This document shows positions 23,795 through 36,233 of a DNA stretch of 64,000 nucleotides, piece by piece. The notes beneath the pieces were generated by a model. It saw only the letters and a list, made by a program, of their open reading frames with translations. It made no database searches and was not told the DNA's origin. Position 1 is the first letter of the stretch. Every line of letters starts with the position of its first letter. The position numbers were made by a program, and so were the translations under genes. Source of the DNA: Parapristionchus giblindavisi (lineage: Eukaryota; Nematoda; Chromadorea; Rhabditida; Diplogasteridae). The stretch is from NCBI GenBank assembly GCA_943737045.1, contig CALSFV010000249.1, positions 248,001 through 312,000 on the forward strand, written 5' to 3'.

Positions 23795-23869
<75 letters not shown>
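23716..23869. repeat. (ATT)n microsatellite
   Basis: About 150 bp of near-perfect ATT. Adjacent minus-strand sequence CCTTGCAGCATGCCGGA resembles the acceptor and first bases of exon 4 of the cysteine-rich family (TTGCAGCATGC at 32140-32150), suggesting that the array replaced exon 4 of copy 3. Confidence 0.95.
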
Positions 23870-23870
<1 letters not shown>

Positions 23871-24190
23871 TCCGGCATGCTGCAAGGTTCATTGACCAAT
23901 TTAGACGCTTAAAACGAGCTAATTTGAAACTCTCCGCTCTGGCCACACTGTCTCGCTCCTTCTACGAGAGAGTATTGCCAATGCGGAGAGCAAAAGTAGC
24001 TTGGGATGTGCCTTTAAAAGGAGCAAGCATCCTAAAATTTTCAATTTGGAATAGTTAGAATAATTGGTCTCGTATAAATAAGCTTGAAAACTGAACAGAA
24101 ATATCTATTTGAAAGTTTGCAACGACGCTCGAAGAATTTTGATTGCTGCAGCCTGTTTCAAATCATGGTCGAGGTTTCCGAGCTACAGTA

Positions 24191-24679
24191 CAGCCCCGCA
24201 GAATCTCCCTTCGTGCATGTGATCCCGGGGATCCCCGGGATCCCCCCGTGCTCCTCGAATTTTTGTGCTGTGAATATTGAATATCAGGTGTGACAATTGT
24301 TACTATTCTTTTTCTCTTTACTTGAACTATTTTATCAAGAAAAGTTTGGAATTCTATCAATTACGTAGCCCGAGAACAGATATAGAAATTATTAATTTTT
24401 AGCAAATGCCGCGCGAAAATCTTGTGGAACTCGCGCACGTTCGGCTTTATTAATCTCAAAGTGACTTTTTTCGGCATTTATATTTCTTAGCATAATTTAA
24501 TTGACAAGCAGTAAAAAATTCCAAACTTTTCTTGATAAAATAGTTCAAGTAAAGAGGAAAACAATAGTAACAATTGTCACACCTGATATTCAATATTCAC
24601 GGCACAAAAATTCGAGGAGCACGGGGGGATCCCGGGGATCCCCGGGATCACATGCACGAAAGGAGATTCTGCGGGGCTG
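24191..24679. mobile_element. Foldback element with TA flanks and GC-rich ends
   Basis: CAGCCCCGCAGAATCTCC at the left is inverted at the right, arms about 170 bp, TA on each side (24189-24190, 24680-24681). The palindromic block GATCCCGGGGATCCCCGGGA lies in both arms. It is inserted in the remains of cysteine-rich copy 3; the interrupted sequence is contiguous at 16280-16330. Confidence 0.9.
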
Positions 24680-24984
24680 TATACTCCATTGAAAAGCTCA
24701 AAAGGACTCATCATAGAGGGTTTTTTTTGTTATCTGCCAGAGCGGATGGAATTATCATCAAAACTTATAATTTCAAGTTTTCTCCTGAGAGCAATTAGGA
24801 AAAGGCTCCCGCGCAATGGAGTAGACTGTAGCTTTTTAACGGTTACGAGAATTTTTCTGATATAAGATTTATAAATTTCGAATAAGATTTTTTTTCGTGG
24901 TCACTTTAACAATGAAACTTTAGATCTATATCGATTTAAATTTAATTAGGATGAAATAAATATGTAATGATCGAATTTTCATAC

Positions 24985-26321
24985 GTCCAATAGCATTTTT
25001 CATTGAAATTGTGCACAATCCATTCATACACTCGTAACCTGGCGGGCAGAATCCGACGACACAAACTGAAAATATTGTTTTATTTTTTTAATTAAAAAAA
25101 ATTAAAATAAGGAAAAAATAACTGTACAAGAATGAAAAAAGAGCGTTTGTTCAACATATTGCTGTGTCCTAATGTTCGTTGAGTATCCGCATAATAAAGT
25201 ATTATTGTCCGTATAAGATGTACTTGTGAGCATGCCTTGCTACTCGCTGCTAAACACAGAAATATGCCATTGTTTTTATCTCCAATCCCTCCTCACTCTC
25301 TCTCTTTCTCTGATCTAGATACCTACTATCTCGCTTGGGCTCTCTATGTAAATATAGAAAAGACGTGGTGGCTACTTTCGTTCCAAATAAACAAGTGTAT
25401 TTCATACGGTCAATATTATTATTATTGTGCCTTCCCTAAAATACACGCCTATAGTGTTATATCTCAACCCACTAAGTACTTGACATCATTATCAAATAAA
25501 TTTTCATATATCATCCCGCATTTCATTATTATTTGATTAATACGTATAAATATTATTATTATACCTCCTATGTTTATCGGAAATCAGGCGTTTCCCATGC
25601 ATTCATATGAACTTTGGCAATAGCCCGAGATGCAAGCTGAAGAATAAAGTGTAATTAATAAATTGTAACATAAATTAAATGACATTATCGCTATACCATA
25701 ATGTGTTATGGTTGTTTTATTTTAGGTTTCCAGATACATTTTTGTAGAGCCATTAGGTCATGTGCCTACACACGAGAAAAAATATATAGAAAAAAAATGT
25801 TTATGCGAATTATAAATATTAAAAATATGGAAAAAAATTTTAAAAAAACATGACGGTATCGCGGTTGAATTCTTTTTTAAATTATAATTCATTAATTTAA
25901 AATTTTATATTTTGTATATTTTTGCTCATGCACATGATTCTCCGAGAATGTACACCTATCTAAAAATTTTATCATACTATGGAACTAAAACAGTGAAACA
26001 ATAAAATTTCATAAATTATCCTATCCTACCTATTATTTGTTCTATCCCATCTATTATTTGATAACAAGAAATATTTTTTGTCTGACATGGACAGCTTTAT
26101 TTGAAAGCAATGGCTAACATTTGAAAAAAATATTCCCTTAATTTTAAGATGAACAATGCGATTGCATTTTCAGAATCGTTTCGGAAATCTTAATGTATTA
26201 TGATAGCTTTATTATAATGATGACATTATGTGTCTTTATCTAACAGCATACGTCCGATTGCAAGGTCAGCAGCGCAGCAGGCAAATAGAATGGAGAAGAC
26301 GATGAGGATCGCGGAACGTAT
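24985..26321 (-). pseudogene. Cysteine-rich secreted protein, copy 3, decayed
   Basis: Exon 1 (26321-26252) follows TTTCAGA but its first codon is ATA instead of ATG; the remaining 22 codons still encode a signal peptide, and the donor is GTATGC. Exon 2 (25636-25565) carries TGA where the family has the fourth cysteine codon TGT. Exon 3 (25065-24985) is open, 81 bp as in the other copies, with CVVGFCPPGYECMNGLC. Exon 4 appears to have been replaced by an (ATT)n array at 23716-23869, and a foldback has landed in intron 3. Copies 2 and 3 are in inverse orientation to the intact gene and share its upstream sequence, so they arose by segmental duplication, not retrotransposition. Confidence 0.8.
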
Positions 26322-26820
26322 TCTGAAAGTGATTCGAAATTCATTCTTGTATTTATTTATTTTCATCAAATAAAATGAGCAGAAGTAAATGACATAAGCG
26401 TAAGGGTGCTAAAGGGTAGGTGGTATTCCCGATTTTTTTATTTATAGGTTTTCAAAATAATGCCGTTTAAAAAAATATTTTTGAAAATTAATGTTGCATC
26501 TCCGCAAGCGAAGTTTAAACTCATTACATCGTCCTATTTTTCGTTATCTGAGACAGACCATGAAAGTGAGAGAGTGTCGACAGAACGGAGAGTTTCAAAT
26601 TAGTTTTGGGTTTGTATAACGCGCAATACTTTTCAGGGATCGAATAGCGAGATAATAATCACCCTAGCGGAAACGTAGGCGTAATATTGAAAAAAAAGTG
26701 TTTGATGCCTGAACATGGGCATTCGTTCGAATTTTATATGATATTAATTCAGGCGAGAAGATTAGAGAGGCACAATTTTGAACGTTTTGAACAGCTGGAC
26801 TAACAGGCGATTATATTATA

Positions 26821-27939
26821 CAGTGGTGCACGTTAGCCTTCTCAATAGGCTCCACGAGGCATAGCGCCGCACTATGCCCCACCACGCCTGCTGGTGTTTT
26901 TCTCGATGAACAAAGAGTTAAAAATTATGTTTATAGTAGCGATCGCATACCTGTTTGGGAGGCTAAAATATGCCATAGTAACCAAAATTTTTGGTTCTGT
27001 CTGAATAGTTTTTGTCCAAAATTCGTATTTTTGTAATTTTGAAAAATTAAATATTCCCGCGCAAAAACAACGAGCGGTAAATTCAAATTTAAGCGGGAAT
27101 TCAAATTATTATTATGGTGTGATAATTTTGATAATTTTGGAAAAAAAACTATTCAGACACAACTAAAAATTTTGTTACTGTGGCATAGTTTAGCCTCCTA
27201 AACAGGTAATCGATCGCTACTATAAATATATTTTTTAACTCTTTATTCATCGAGAAAAACTCCAGGCGTGGTGCGGCGTTATGCCGTGTGGAGCCTGTTG
27301 AAAAGGGGGCGCCCGTTTCGGCAACGGGTTATAAATCGGTTGGGAGAAGGTCTATGGAAACAAAAGTTGTACCATTGTTATCAGTAGTGATGTACGGTAT
27401 TGTGCTACCGCAACCGTCGGGAATCGTGAACTGATTTTTTAGTCGACCCATGCCACGGGGTTCATGGTTGAAAATGACCGAAGTCGAAAAATTTATGACG
27501 GCCCGAGTTCAAATACTAGTTGCCATAATATCAATAGTGAGACAACTTTATCTTTCTGGTTACCGTAACCCGAAGTACCGTAATCAAACCGGGATTTGAA
27601 GTGCATTTCGCCATATTATTGCAGGTTACGGTAGATTACGGTAGTACGGATTACGGTATCCAAAAAGATAAAAGTTGGCTCACTATTGATATAATTGCAA
27701 TTAGTATTTGGTCTCGCGTCATCATGAATTTTTCGACTTGGCCATTTTCAACCATGAACCCGGGTCGGTTAAAAAAAATCAGTTCGCGATTCCAGACGGT
27801 TACGGTAGTCTAATACCGTACATCCCTACTGATAACAATGCTACAACTTATGTTTCCATAGACCATCTCCCAACCGATTTATAACTCGTTGCCGAAACGG
27901 GCGCCCCCCGTTGAAAAGGCTTACGCACCACCACCACTG
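26821..27939. mobile_element. TA-flanked foldback element, interrupted by a hAT-like MITE
   Basis: The ends CAGTGGTGCACGTTAGCC and, inverted, GGCTTACGCACCACCACCACTG are flanked by TA. Inner arms share, inverted, TTTTTCTCGATGAA, CACCACGCCTG, GCGATCG and AAAATTTTTGGTT. Close to the right end it is split by the 27305-27909 element. Confidence 0.85.
27305..27909. mobile_element. Foldback MITE with 8-bp target duplication, relative of 3763-4365
   Basis: Terminal GGGGGCGCCCGTTTCGGCAA is inverted at the right end. GTTGAAAA flanks both sides (27297-27304, 27910-27917). The interior shares AAAGTTGTACCATTGTTATC and the TACGGTATTGTGCTACCG block with 3763-4365. Confidence 0.88.
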
Positions 27940-27941
27940 TA

Positions 27942-30172
27942 TTAAACCGCCGACCTATTGCGCATTTCACAATGTCAACTTTCGCTTCCCTCCTTGCGCG
28001 AAAGTAAATCGCGATCGTGCACAACAGTAAGTAAATATCGAGATGGCAAAAAAGAATAACTACAATCTTGATATATAAATTATTTATTGTTCAAAAGACA
28101 ATTTGTTAATCTTTTGCCGATGTTTTGCGTGATTTCATGATTCTAATAGAGTGTACCAATATTTATTAAATATATTATTATTTATTGCATTAATAGTTTC
28201 ATGTTGAGTACGGTCTTGGCCAGAAGAAAAATCTATTTTGGTTTTTATAGCAAACTTTTCTTTTAGTCATCCGACCATTTTGAAATTTTTCTATGATGTG
28301 CTCATACATATTTCACAATGTACACCGAGGCATAAGGCAGGGATTTCAATTTCAACGGCTTCCTGGTTACAGTATCCCAAAATGAATTGCTCATGTTGAA
28401 GCTTTTCTCAATATTTTTTCTCCTTTTCGGTTTTTTTTCGCGAATAAAAAAATCAATAAAGAAATCAATTAAACAAATTTATTAATGACATTTAACATGT
28501 TAACAAAATAATTGATTAAATAACTGTCAAAGTGGAAAACTGACTTGGGAGACGTTTGTGCAACTATTCAAGTACAAATCAATTATAACAAACTGTTGAC
28601 TAAATAACAACTAGGTTTTATTTTTTTTCTCTCAGTAAGGCTGGCAAGCCTCCTACTTGTTGGCGAGATGATCTGATGAAAAGAATTGGACGAGACTGGT
28701 AGAACTCTCCCAATAGTTCGCGACTATCCTGATAAATTTGTTGATTGATTGATGAAGTATGTCATACTCATGTACAATCATACTCATGCTGATAAAGCAT
28801 AAACAGAGCTCGTAATATTAATATTACGAGCAAAATTGAATCGATAATCAACAAAATAAATATTTAAAAATATTATGGTTGAAGAATGGAGACGTAGAGA
28901 GATCTTTCACAGTACAAATGCATTTATTATATTCGCGACCTGTAATGTTCTGGGAAAAAACTGTACAATGGAAAGTCGTGATCAGCATATTATCGATTAT
29001 TTATACAAAAGAGTGTGACTCTGATTGGTGCAACTATGCTGAATCATGATATTCCGTTGCTCTGATTGATGCGTAGTTTGGCACCAACGTTCCCTTCATG
29101 GCAGCTGACCAAACACACAATTCCGGTGCCATTGAGAATTTATATTATTCATGAAAGCAGCTAGGAAAATATATGTGTTGATCATTTGAAAAGAAGTTGT
29201 TGCGAAATATGTGGAAGTATTTTGTTAGACGTAGCGGCGGAAGCACCATGAAACACACTACTTGCTATATTACTAAGATTACCATATTACATTATTAATG
29301 TGCATGCATATCTTGTAATTGTACACTTTAACTAAATATGAATCCTTTCATGCAATAAACAAATATTATACACATATTAGATATTAGAAATTACATTATT
29401 AGATATTAGAAATTGCTCAAGTTATGAAATCCACAAAACATCGGTAAAAGATTCACAGTATTCTGGCCCAAGACATTTTTCTTCCAAAGCAAGACGAAGG
29501 AGAGACCATTGTATTCGAGAGAGTTTATGTGTTGAGCGGTCGTTCTTGCTTTGAAAGTCATGAGAACGCTGTGGATTAGCTAATTTTCATGATTTATTTT
29601 AAATATTTCACAATTAATTCATAGAGGGAATGAGCAATCTGAAATACGTTTCTAGTTTAATATAATATAATCGTATGTTAGCCCAGCTTTTCCACACGTT
29701 CAAAATTCTGCCTCTTTGATCTTCTCGCCTGAAATTCCATATAAAAGTCGAGCAAAATGCTCACAGTTAGGCATATTTTTTTTCAATATTTCGTTTACGT
29801 TTCCACTAGGACGATTATTTTATTTCACTTGCTATTCGATCCCTGAAAAGTATTGTGATTCAAAGGCCAACCAAAAGGTAATTTTAAACTCTCCGCTCTG
29901 GCAACACTCTCTCGCTTTTCGTCTGTGAGAGTATTTCCAATGAGAAAAGTACCTTTAAAAGAGTAAGCTAAAAAATAATTTCAAGAACTGCGCTTTAGAA
30001 TATTCCTCATGTGTGTCGACGATGGGATGAGTTTTAGCTTAATTTGCGGAGACGCATCATTCATTTCCAAAAAAAAAGAAAATAGATCGAAAATAGATAC
30101 TTGTGAAAACCTTATGCTAAGGAAATCCATCCACCCCTTTCGTATCCTTATGAAAAAAAGTTCACTTTCAGA
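27942..30172. other. Upstream region of the intact cysteine-rich gene, duplicated
   Basis: No gene found. Bases 29030-29190 match, inverted, 21640-21800 (CTCTGATTGATGCGTAG; GGCAGCTGACCAAAC; GATCATTTGAA). Bases 29685-29760 match, inverted, 21195-21275 and 26735-26815 (CTTCTCGCCTGAA). The duplicated unit therefore includes about 1 kb of upstream DNA and possibly the promoter. Confidence 0.6.
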
Positions 30173-30634
30173 ATGCGTTCTGCTATCCTCATTGTTGCCT
30201 TCTCCATTCTCGCTGCTGTCTTCGCTCAAGAACCGACAATCGGACGTAGGCAGATTTTATAGACATCATTATTTATAAAAGTCATCACACAACAAGTGGG
30301 CATTAGCGATTTCGAAAAAAAGCCAGCACATAATTTATCGTAAAATTAAGGGCTAAACTGGAACACTGTAGACCACATCCTCATGTATACAAAAACTCTT
30401 TCTCCGAAATTTTGCATTTTAGAATTTCGGAGGTTGCTCTATGCTTTTATTTTATTATAGTTGCTACGTTTTTGCAGAGCATTTGCGCAAAATGTTTGAA
30501 ATTAATGAATTATAATGCTTAAATTACAGCCGCAATTTATTAATTACACTTTATTATTCAGCTTGCACCTCGGGCTATTGCCCAGGTTCATATCAATGCG
30601 TGGCAGGCCAATGTGTATTGGAAACCATTGGAGG

Positions 30635-30713
<79 letters not shown>

Positions 30714-32212
30714 TTTATAACAGAAAACAACGAATAAAATATTGCTTTATAATTAAAGTTATATCGTCATTATCTATTGATTCAACCTTACTACCTCGTT
30801 GTGGTATTGTATTTATGTGTCCCTAATGCATGCCTCTATGTATCTCGTAATCATTCTTACCTGAAACGCACATAAAGATATTATTAATTATTAGTAATAT
30901 TAATTAACAAAATAGAATGAATCAATCGAGAAGATGACAACGGTTGTTGATTAGCATATTGTGCGATACGCCCTTATTTTGATTTTTTAAACAAATTAAA
31001 ACATTTTTTTTTCAGGCTGTGTCTGGGGAATGTGCCCTCAGGGCTACAGCTGTACGAATGAACTGTGCACAATTGCATACGAAAAGATTATTGGAGGTAT
31101 TTAATAATATTTAATAATATTTAATAATATTTAATAATATTTAATAATATTTAATAATATTTAATAATATTTAATAATATTTAATAATATTTAATAATAT
31201 TTATTTATGTGGTGACAGTGGCGGAAAACAAATACAAATAGGGTGAAATCTATAGGGCACATAAAATACTATGTCGCAACTGTGGCAACATAAGACAATA
31301 GAGTGATAGATTACAAATTGGACAGATTCAACGAAGATTTAACAGATTCAACGAAGATTTAACAGATTCATAGTATGTAAATTCGATCATTACATTTTTA
31401 TTTCGCCCTAATACCGCCTCCGCCTCACCAAGGCGCCCGAAAGGGGAATTGGTAGTGACTAGATCATGCGGTAAAGTAGGTCCGAAGAAGAGATTAGGCC
31501 CTCCGGACTGAATTGGCCTTGAAATATCACTGGCCTAGCAGTGATAACCCGCAGGACTTCGTGTGCCTTGAATAACGGGTTGTACCAACGGGTTGTACCT
31601 TTACCTTTTTTTTTTTTACCTAATTAAATTTAGCTCGGTAAAGATGCAAAAATTTTGAATGTTAAATGGGCCAGGAAATGAAAAACAAGTTGATCTCAAC
31701 TACTCACAACTATCTGCTGCTTACCCCTACCACATAATTATTTAACTTTTATGCCTTGATTTGAGCAGGAATCCAACTTCTTCCAAGAGGGTTGTTGCAA
31801 CAAAAACTTTGAAATACATTTTTGATCATTTTTTTGAGCTTATTTACATGAGTTTTATCAATTATTAAAACTATCTCAAATTTGTGGACGCTTGCTCGCT
31901 TTAAGCAATGCTGGTTTAAATAAGTCAATGGACATTACTAGTTAACACTTTTGACTTACTATTACCCAATTATATGAATACATTTGTTAAACTATGATCT
32001 ATATGACTCTGCTCTATTAAATTGCACCACCTAGCGATGATCGCTTGACGTGATAAATTTATTATTATTATTATTATTATCATTATTATTATTATTATTA
32101 TTACTATTATTATTATTATCATTATTATAATTATTAAATTGCAGCATGCTTCAATGGCATGTGCCCACCTGGATCCGTCTGTCAGAATAACATCTGCTTC
32201 GCGACCAACTAA
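30173..32212 (+). CDS. Secreted cysteine-rich protein of three C-x4-C-x5-C-x4-C modules (intact copy)
   Basis: Exons 30173-30245, 30562-30633, 31016-31096 and 32145-32212 join in frame to 97 residues. Residues 1-18 (MRSAILIVAFSILAAVFA) are a signal peptide. Each later exon is phase 1 and carries one module: CTSGYCPGSYQC plus VAGQC; CVWGMCPQGYSC plus TNELC; CFNGMCPPGSVC plus QNNIC. Linkers repeat xxIGG at the exon boundaries. The start follows TTTCAGA, an SL-type acceptor context. Symmetric phase-1 exons explain how the protein could gain or lose modules. Short cysteine-rich repeats of this kind occur in many nematode secreted proteins; the target or role of this one is unknown. Introns contain (AAT)n, a 10-bp minisatellite and (ATT)n. 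It is the only one of three copies here without disabling changes. Confidence 0.85.
30637..30712. repeat. (AAT)n microsatellite in intron 2
   Basis: Begins two to three bases inside the intron behind donor GTATAA. Frames through it are poly-Asn artefacts. Confidence 0.95.
31097..31204. repeat. 10-bp minisatellite (TAATAATATT)n at the start of intron 3
   Basis: About ten identical units beginning right behind the exon 3 donor GTATT. A second array, (ATT)n, lies at 32056-32135 just before exon 4. Confidence 0.9.
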
Positions 32213-33175
32213 ATCGATTTTTAAATCAAACTAAATCGTTAATTAAATCTTCCGCTAAAATGTATCGGTGTCATTCTTCGATCGAACCGTCCTTATCGTA
32301 AATCGTGATAAAGATTTGCTCATCAACGCCTCGACTTTTGCACGGCACTGTAGCTACATTTCGATTTATAGAAATAAAAATTGGTGTTAATTCTGGATCG
32401 ATCATTCCATCTTTCTTACCACGGATCTCCTGTAAAAATGTAGGAAAATGAGACCTTTTCCCGACAGTTTAAAATTTTATCTCACCGATTTGGATGAAAC
32501 TTGTTTGATTAATCGTAATGAGGGAAATGAGAAGGCCTAGGCACTTGATTTCGCCGAAATTTGCATTTTTATCGATTTTTTGATCTACCACTTCGGGGAG
32601 CCATATCTCACTCAAATTTTGACCTAAAGCAAAAAAAATTTTTCCAATCGACTCGAAATGAACTAATCTTGAAGTTACTATACGAAATGTATGGGCGAAA
32701 ACGCCATCTTCTACCTGTTTTCTTCGAAAAACTGATTTTTTCAGTACATTATGCTAATTTTCTCAAAATTTTTCTACAAAAGATACGTTTTTTATTCGCG
32801 ATTCTGATTCCCCATCTCCGAATTGAGGTAAGCACATATTTCATCAGCCGTAACTCACGACAGAGTATCGATCCTCGGCGTGGACCCGGACTTTGCGTTA
32901 TTTTCATTCAAATATGCAATTCTTATATCACCTCTGTTCATTGTCATGCAAATTCGCAATTATGGTATACCAATCGATAGACCTTGACGAGCTCTATAAA
33001 AATTACCTAATAGTAAAAGTCATGAAAGTTGACCGTTTTCAAGATATGTTTTGTTCAGACGAAGCAAGTTTTGTTCCGTCATACGCACAATCATGCCATC
33101 TTTATTTTAATACTCAAAGATTTAGCAAAATTAATAAAAAGCAAATATAAAGTGAATAAGAGCGTTACAGATTGC
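32213..33175. other. Convergent intergenic space, no supported gene
   Basis: Lies between the 3' ends of the cysteine-rich gene (+) and receptor B (-). A 139-codon open frame at 32561-32980 has no splice signals, hydrophobic pattern or family similarity that I recognise, and its AT-rich wording resembles dispersed repeat. Confidence 0.45.
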
Positions 33176-33533
33176 TTATGCAAGCGCATCAGGTTTCAAT
33201 TTGTTAGACCGTAACGAAACGACGTTGGTGACGGTTGCTTTTGAAGAAACACTCGAGTGCGGGTGAGAAAACTTGTATGCATATATCAAATAGGTCAATC
33301 CCTAAAAATGATCTATTTGTTGCTATACTCGACTCTTGTCGTTTTTTAATGTGATTTTTGTCAAAAAGTGTTCCTAATCTGGGTGTTCTTTATGTCTGTT
33401 GTCACCACTTCTTATATGAGGACACACAGTGCGTACAAGAACGATAAGAACCCCCCCCCCCCCCCGCCCAGATATGACACAAGCCCCGCCCCCTACTTCC
33501 ACCGCTCGCTTGCTGACGCCCCCGAATCAGTTC

Positions 33534-33715
33534 TCCGGTTTTGTAGAGTAATATTATAGTAAGTTGCGCACAAAAGTAACTTACTTTATACTTACTTTTT
33601 TGTTACTGTTTTGCTATTTCATAAGAATATAATGAAAAAGTAAGTAAAAAGTAAGTACAAAGAAAGTTACTTTTTCACGCTACTTACTATAATATTACCC
33701 TGCAAAACCGGAGTT
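33534..33715. mobile_element. MITE with CTCCGGTTTTGCAGGGTAAT ends
   Basis: Inverted ends surround a palindromic interior of GTAAGTA/TACTTAC words. It lies in the last intron of receptor B. A second copy at 45404-45592 has the same ends (CTCCGGTTTTGCATGGTAAT). Confidence 0.85.
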
Positions 33716-34642
33716 GCCCTTCAATACAAACCTGGACAGACGGGACGCTCCACAGGGCGAAACTGAATATGCAGCCTTTCGAGCTCAGATCCACTCCTAC
33801 TACCAAAGCTGTGATAAAGAAAACCACAGGAAAGGCAGTTACCACTAGTGGAAGGAAGCTCTGAAATAGACTGCAAGATGGGCAAGTAATTTGGACAAAC
33901 TGAGCATGATGAAGCTATAAATGGATGAAAATGTGAAAATGAAAAAAATGTAATACCTGAAGCATCTGCACCCTCAAGAAGGCTTTCTGCATCTTGATTG
34001 TCTTACCGCTCAGTGCAATACCGAATCTTCGCAAATTGGCACGAATCTAGAATCAATAGTTCTGCTTATGTAAAAAAATTTGCCATTTAGCTATGGGGTT
34101 TGTGAAATGTTTCTGTGTAACTTTCTTTTTTTTTCTATTGGGGTAGATCAAAATGCAAAAAGATTTGAGAAGATCCGAAAAAGTTTTACTGGGAAAAGTT
34201 GAAAAATCTGAAGAACACACAGATCGTTTCGTAGAAAGTAATGTACCTTGAAGCTCAGAAATAAGAAAGTTGCATAGCATATCACATATGAACCACCGAT
34301 GCAAACTACAGCAAACTCGAATAGTCCAGGATTATTCTGACAACAAATCGATAAATTGTCAAGTTTTTTAAACTTTACTATTGAAGGATCCGCGAGAAAC
34401 GGAGCTCCGAACGCTCGGAAAGTATCGTTTTCATCGAATTTATAGGCGTGCTTGACATTGATCGTCAAATTTTGCTCATATTCAGCAATAGGAAAGAGCA
34501 CCGGTGTGCAAATCTGTAAGAAAAGAAAAAAAAGAAATTCGAATGTTTAGAATCGAGTAAATAGAGTAATAAATAGCAATATCTAAAATACGAACATTTC
34601 GATTTACTGTATTGGTCGAATTTTTCGAATTTTAGTTAGATA

Positions 34643-36219
34643 CAGTACCGTGCAAAAGTCTATCCACTTTTGCTTTTTTCGTCATAACTTTTTTCAAACT
34701 CAACCGATTATGTCCAGCTTTTCAGGGATTATTTTGAGAGTGTTTTCACGTGATTTACACAACAAACTAGCCTGGGTAAACTCTTACTGTGAAATTTATT
34801 TCGAATTTATGAAAAGTCACAAAAATGAGATTTTCGTATTTTTCGATTTCTTCGATTTTTTCTCTCATGTCGCTACCAATGTGTGTTATATCGTTTTAAA
34901 ACTATGATACAGCATCTTGGGAGTAAGAATCTATCGATATTCGAGCGAGAACCCATTTGCCGTGGACGTCAGATGGGCTACCCGCAGGCACTCTCTCACA
35001 GCAAGTTCGGGTGTCTGTTTCGGCTATCAACAAGGCCATCAAAACTCCAATCTATGCACAAACAATGACTAAGACTAATGTACGATCTCGCAAGACGATT
35101 TTGACATCTGATCATTCGATTATCCGCATCTCGAATGAGAGAACGAGGCTCACGGCAATGAACGTCAAGCGAGAACTGACGGAATTTCACCAAATTGAGG
35201 TACGTAAAGCTTCTAAACTAGGCTGAAAAGATGTTTAAGGTGTCCGTCTACATCGTGCAAAGTCGTCATCGTGCGTCGGGACTATAAGAAAGTGGGCATA
35301 CTTAGAAACCGCTGATTCCCGTAACAATTCGCAAAGCAAGAATCGCATGAGTAAAAGAGTACATTCATTGGATCCCCTAACAATAGAATTAGGTCGTATT
35401 CTATGGCCAAATCAAGTTTCTGATGATTGTTACGGGGAGAATAACCCGTCATTGTGGCACTAGATTTGATTTGAAGTACCTGCCGGCCACCGTGAAGCAT
35501 GGAGGAGGATCGTTGATGTTTTGGGGTTACTTCTCTGCAGATGGGGTTGGCTCCCTGGTCCATATGAATGGAGTTATGAATAAGGACGACAACAGTAATA
35601 TCCTAGAGACCCATTTCATTCCTTTAAACATCTTTTCAGCCAAGTTTAGAAGCTTTACGTACCCCAATTTGGTGAAATTCCGTCAGTTCTCGCTTGACCA
35701 TCATTGCCGTGAGCCTCGTTTTCTCATTCGAGATGCCGATAATCGGATGATCAGATGTCAAAATCGTTTTGCGAGGTCGTTCATTAGTCTTATTCATTGT
35801 TTGATCATAGATTGGAGTTTCGATGGCCTTGTTGATAGTCGAAACAGATACCCGGACTTGCAGTGAGAGAGTGCCTGCGGGTAGCCCATCTGACGTCCAC
35901 GGCAAATGGGTTCTCGCTCGAATATCGATAGATTCTTACTCCCAAGATGCTGTATCATAGTTTTAAAACGATATAACACACATTGGTAGCGACATGAGAG
36001 AAAAAATCGAAGAAATCGAAAAATACGAATATCTCACTTTTGCGACTTTTGATAAATTCGAAATAAATTTCACAGTAAGATTTCACCCAGGCTAGTTTGT
36101 TGTGTAAATCACGTGAAAACACTCTCAAAATAATCCCTGAAAAGCTGGACATAATCGGTTGAGTTTGAAAAAAGTTATGACGAAAAAAGCAAAAGTGGAT
36201 AGACTTTTGCACGGTACTG
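34643..36219 (+). mobile_element. Decayed Tc1-like transposon with an inverted duplicate N-terminal segment
   Basis: The ends CAGTACCGTGCAAAAGTCTA are inverted and flanked by TA. Plus-strand 34910-35230 encodes the paired-type DNA-binding part (GRQMGYPQALS in one frame, SVSAINKAIKT and LTAMNVKREL in another), so there are frameshifts. 35310-35420 resembles the region around the first catalytic Asp (KEYIHW), with stops. 35450-35630 reads YLPATVKHGGGSLMFWGYFS, the block before the second catalytic Asp. From 35636 to 35979 the N-terminal part is repeated on the minus strand, making a foldback. Dead copy, located in the large intron of receptor B. Confidence 0.85.
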
Positions 36220-36233
36220 TATATCCTTTTAAG

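Noticed and set aside
23675..24058. Poly-Tyr / poly-Ile open frames
   Set aside because: Generated by (ATT)n; the downstream part is a MITE and a decayed gene copy.
30515..30826. Open frame with poly-Asn
   Set aside because: Runs through the (AAT)n of intron 2; the real exon 2 ends at 30633.
35282..35563. Minus-strand 93-codon open frame inside the Tc1-like element
   Set aside because: Antisense of the catalytic part; the plus strand carries the recognisable transposase blocks.
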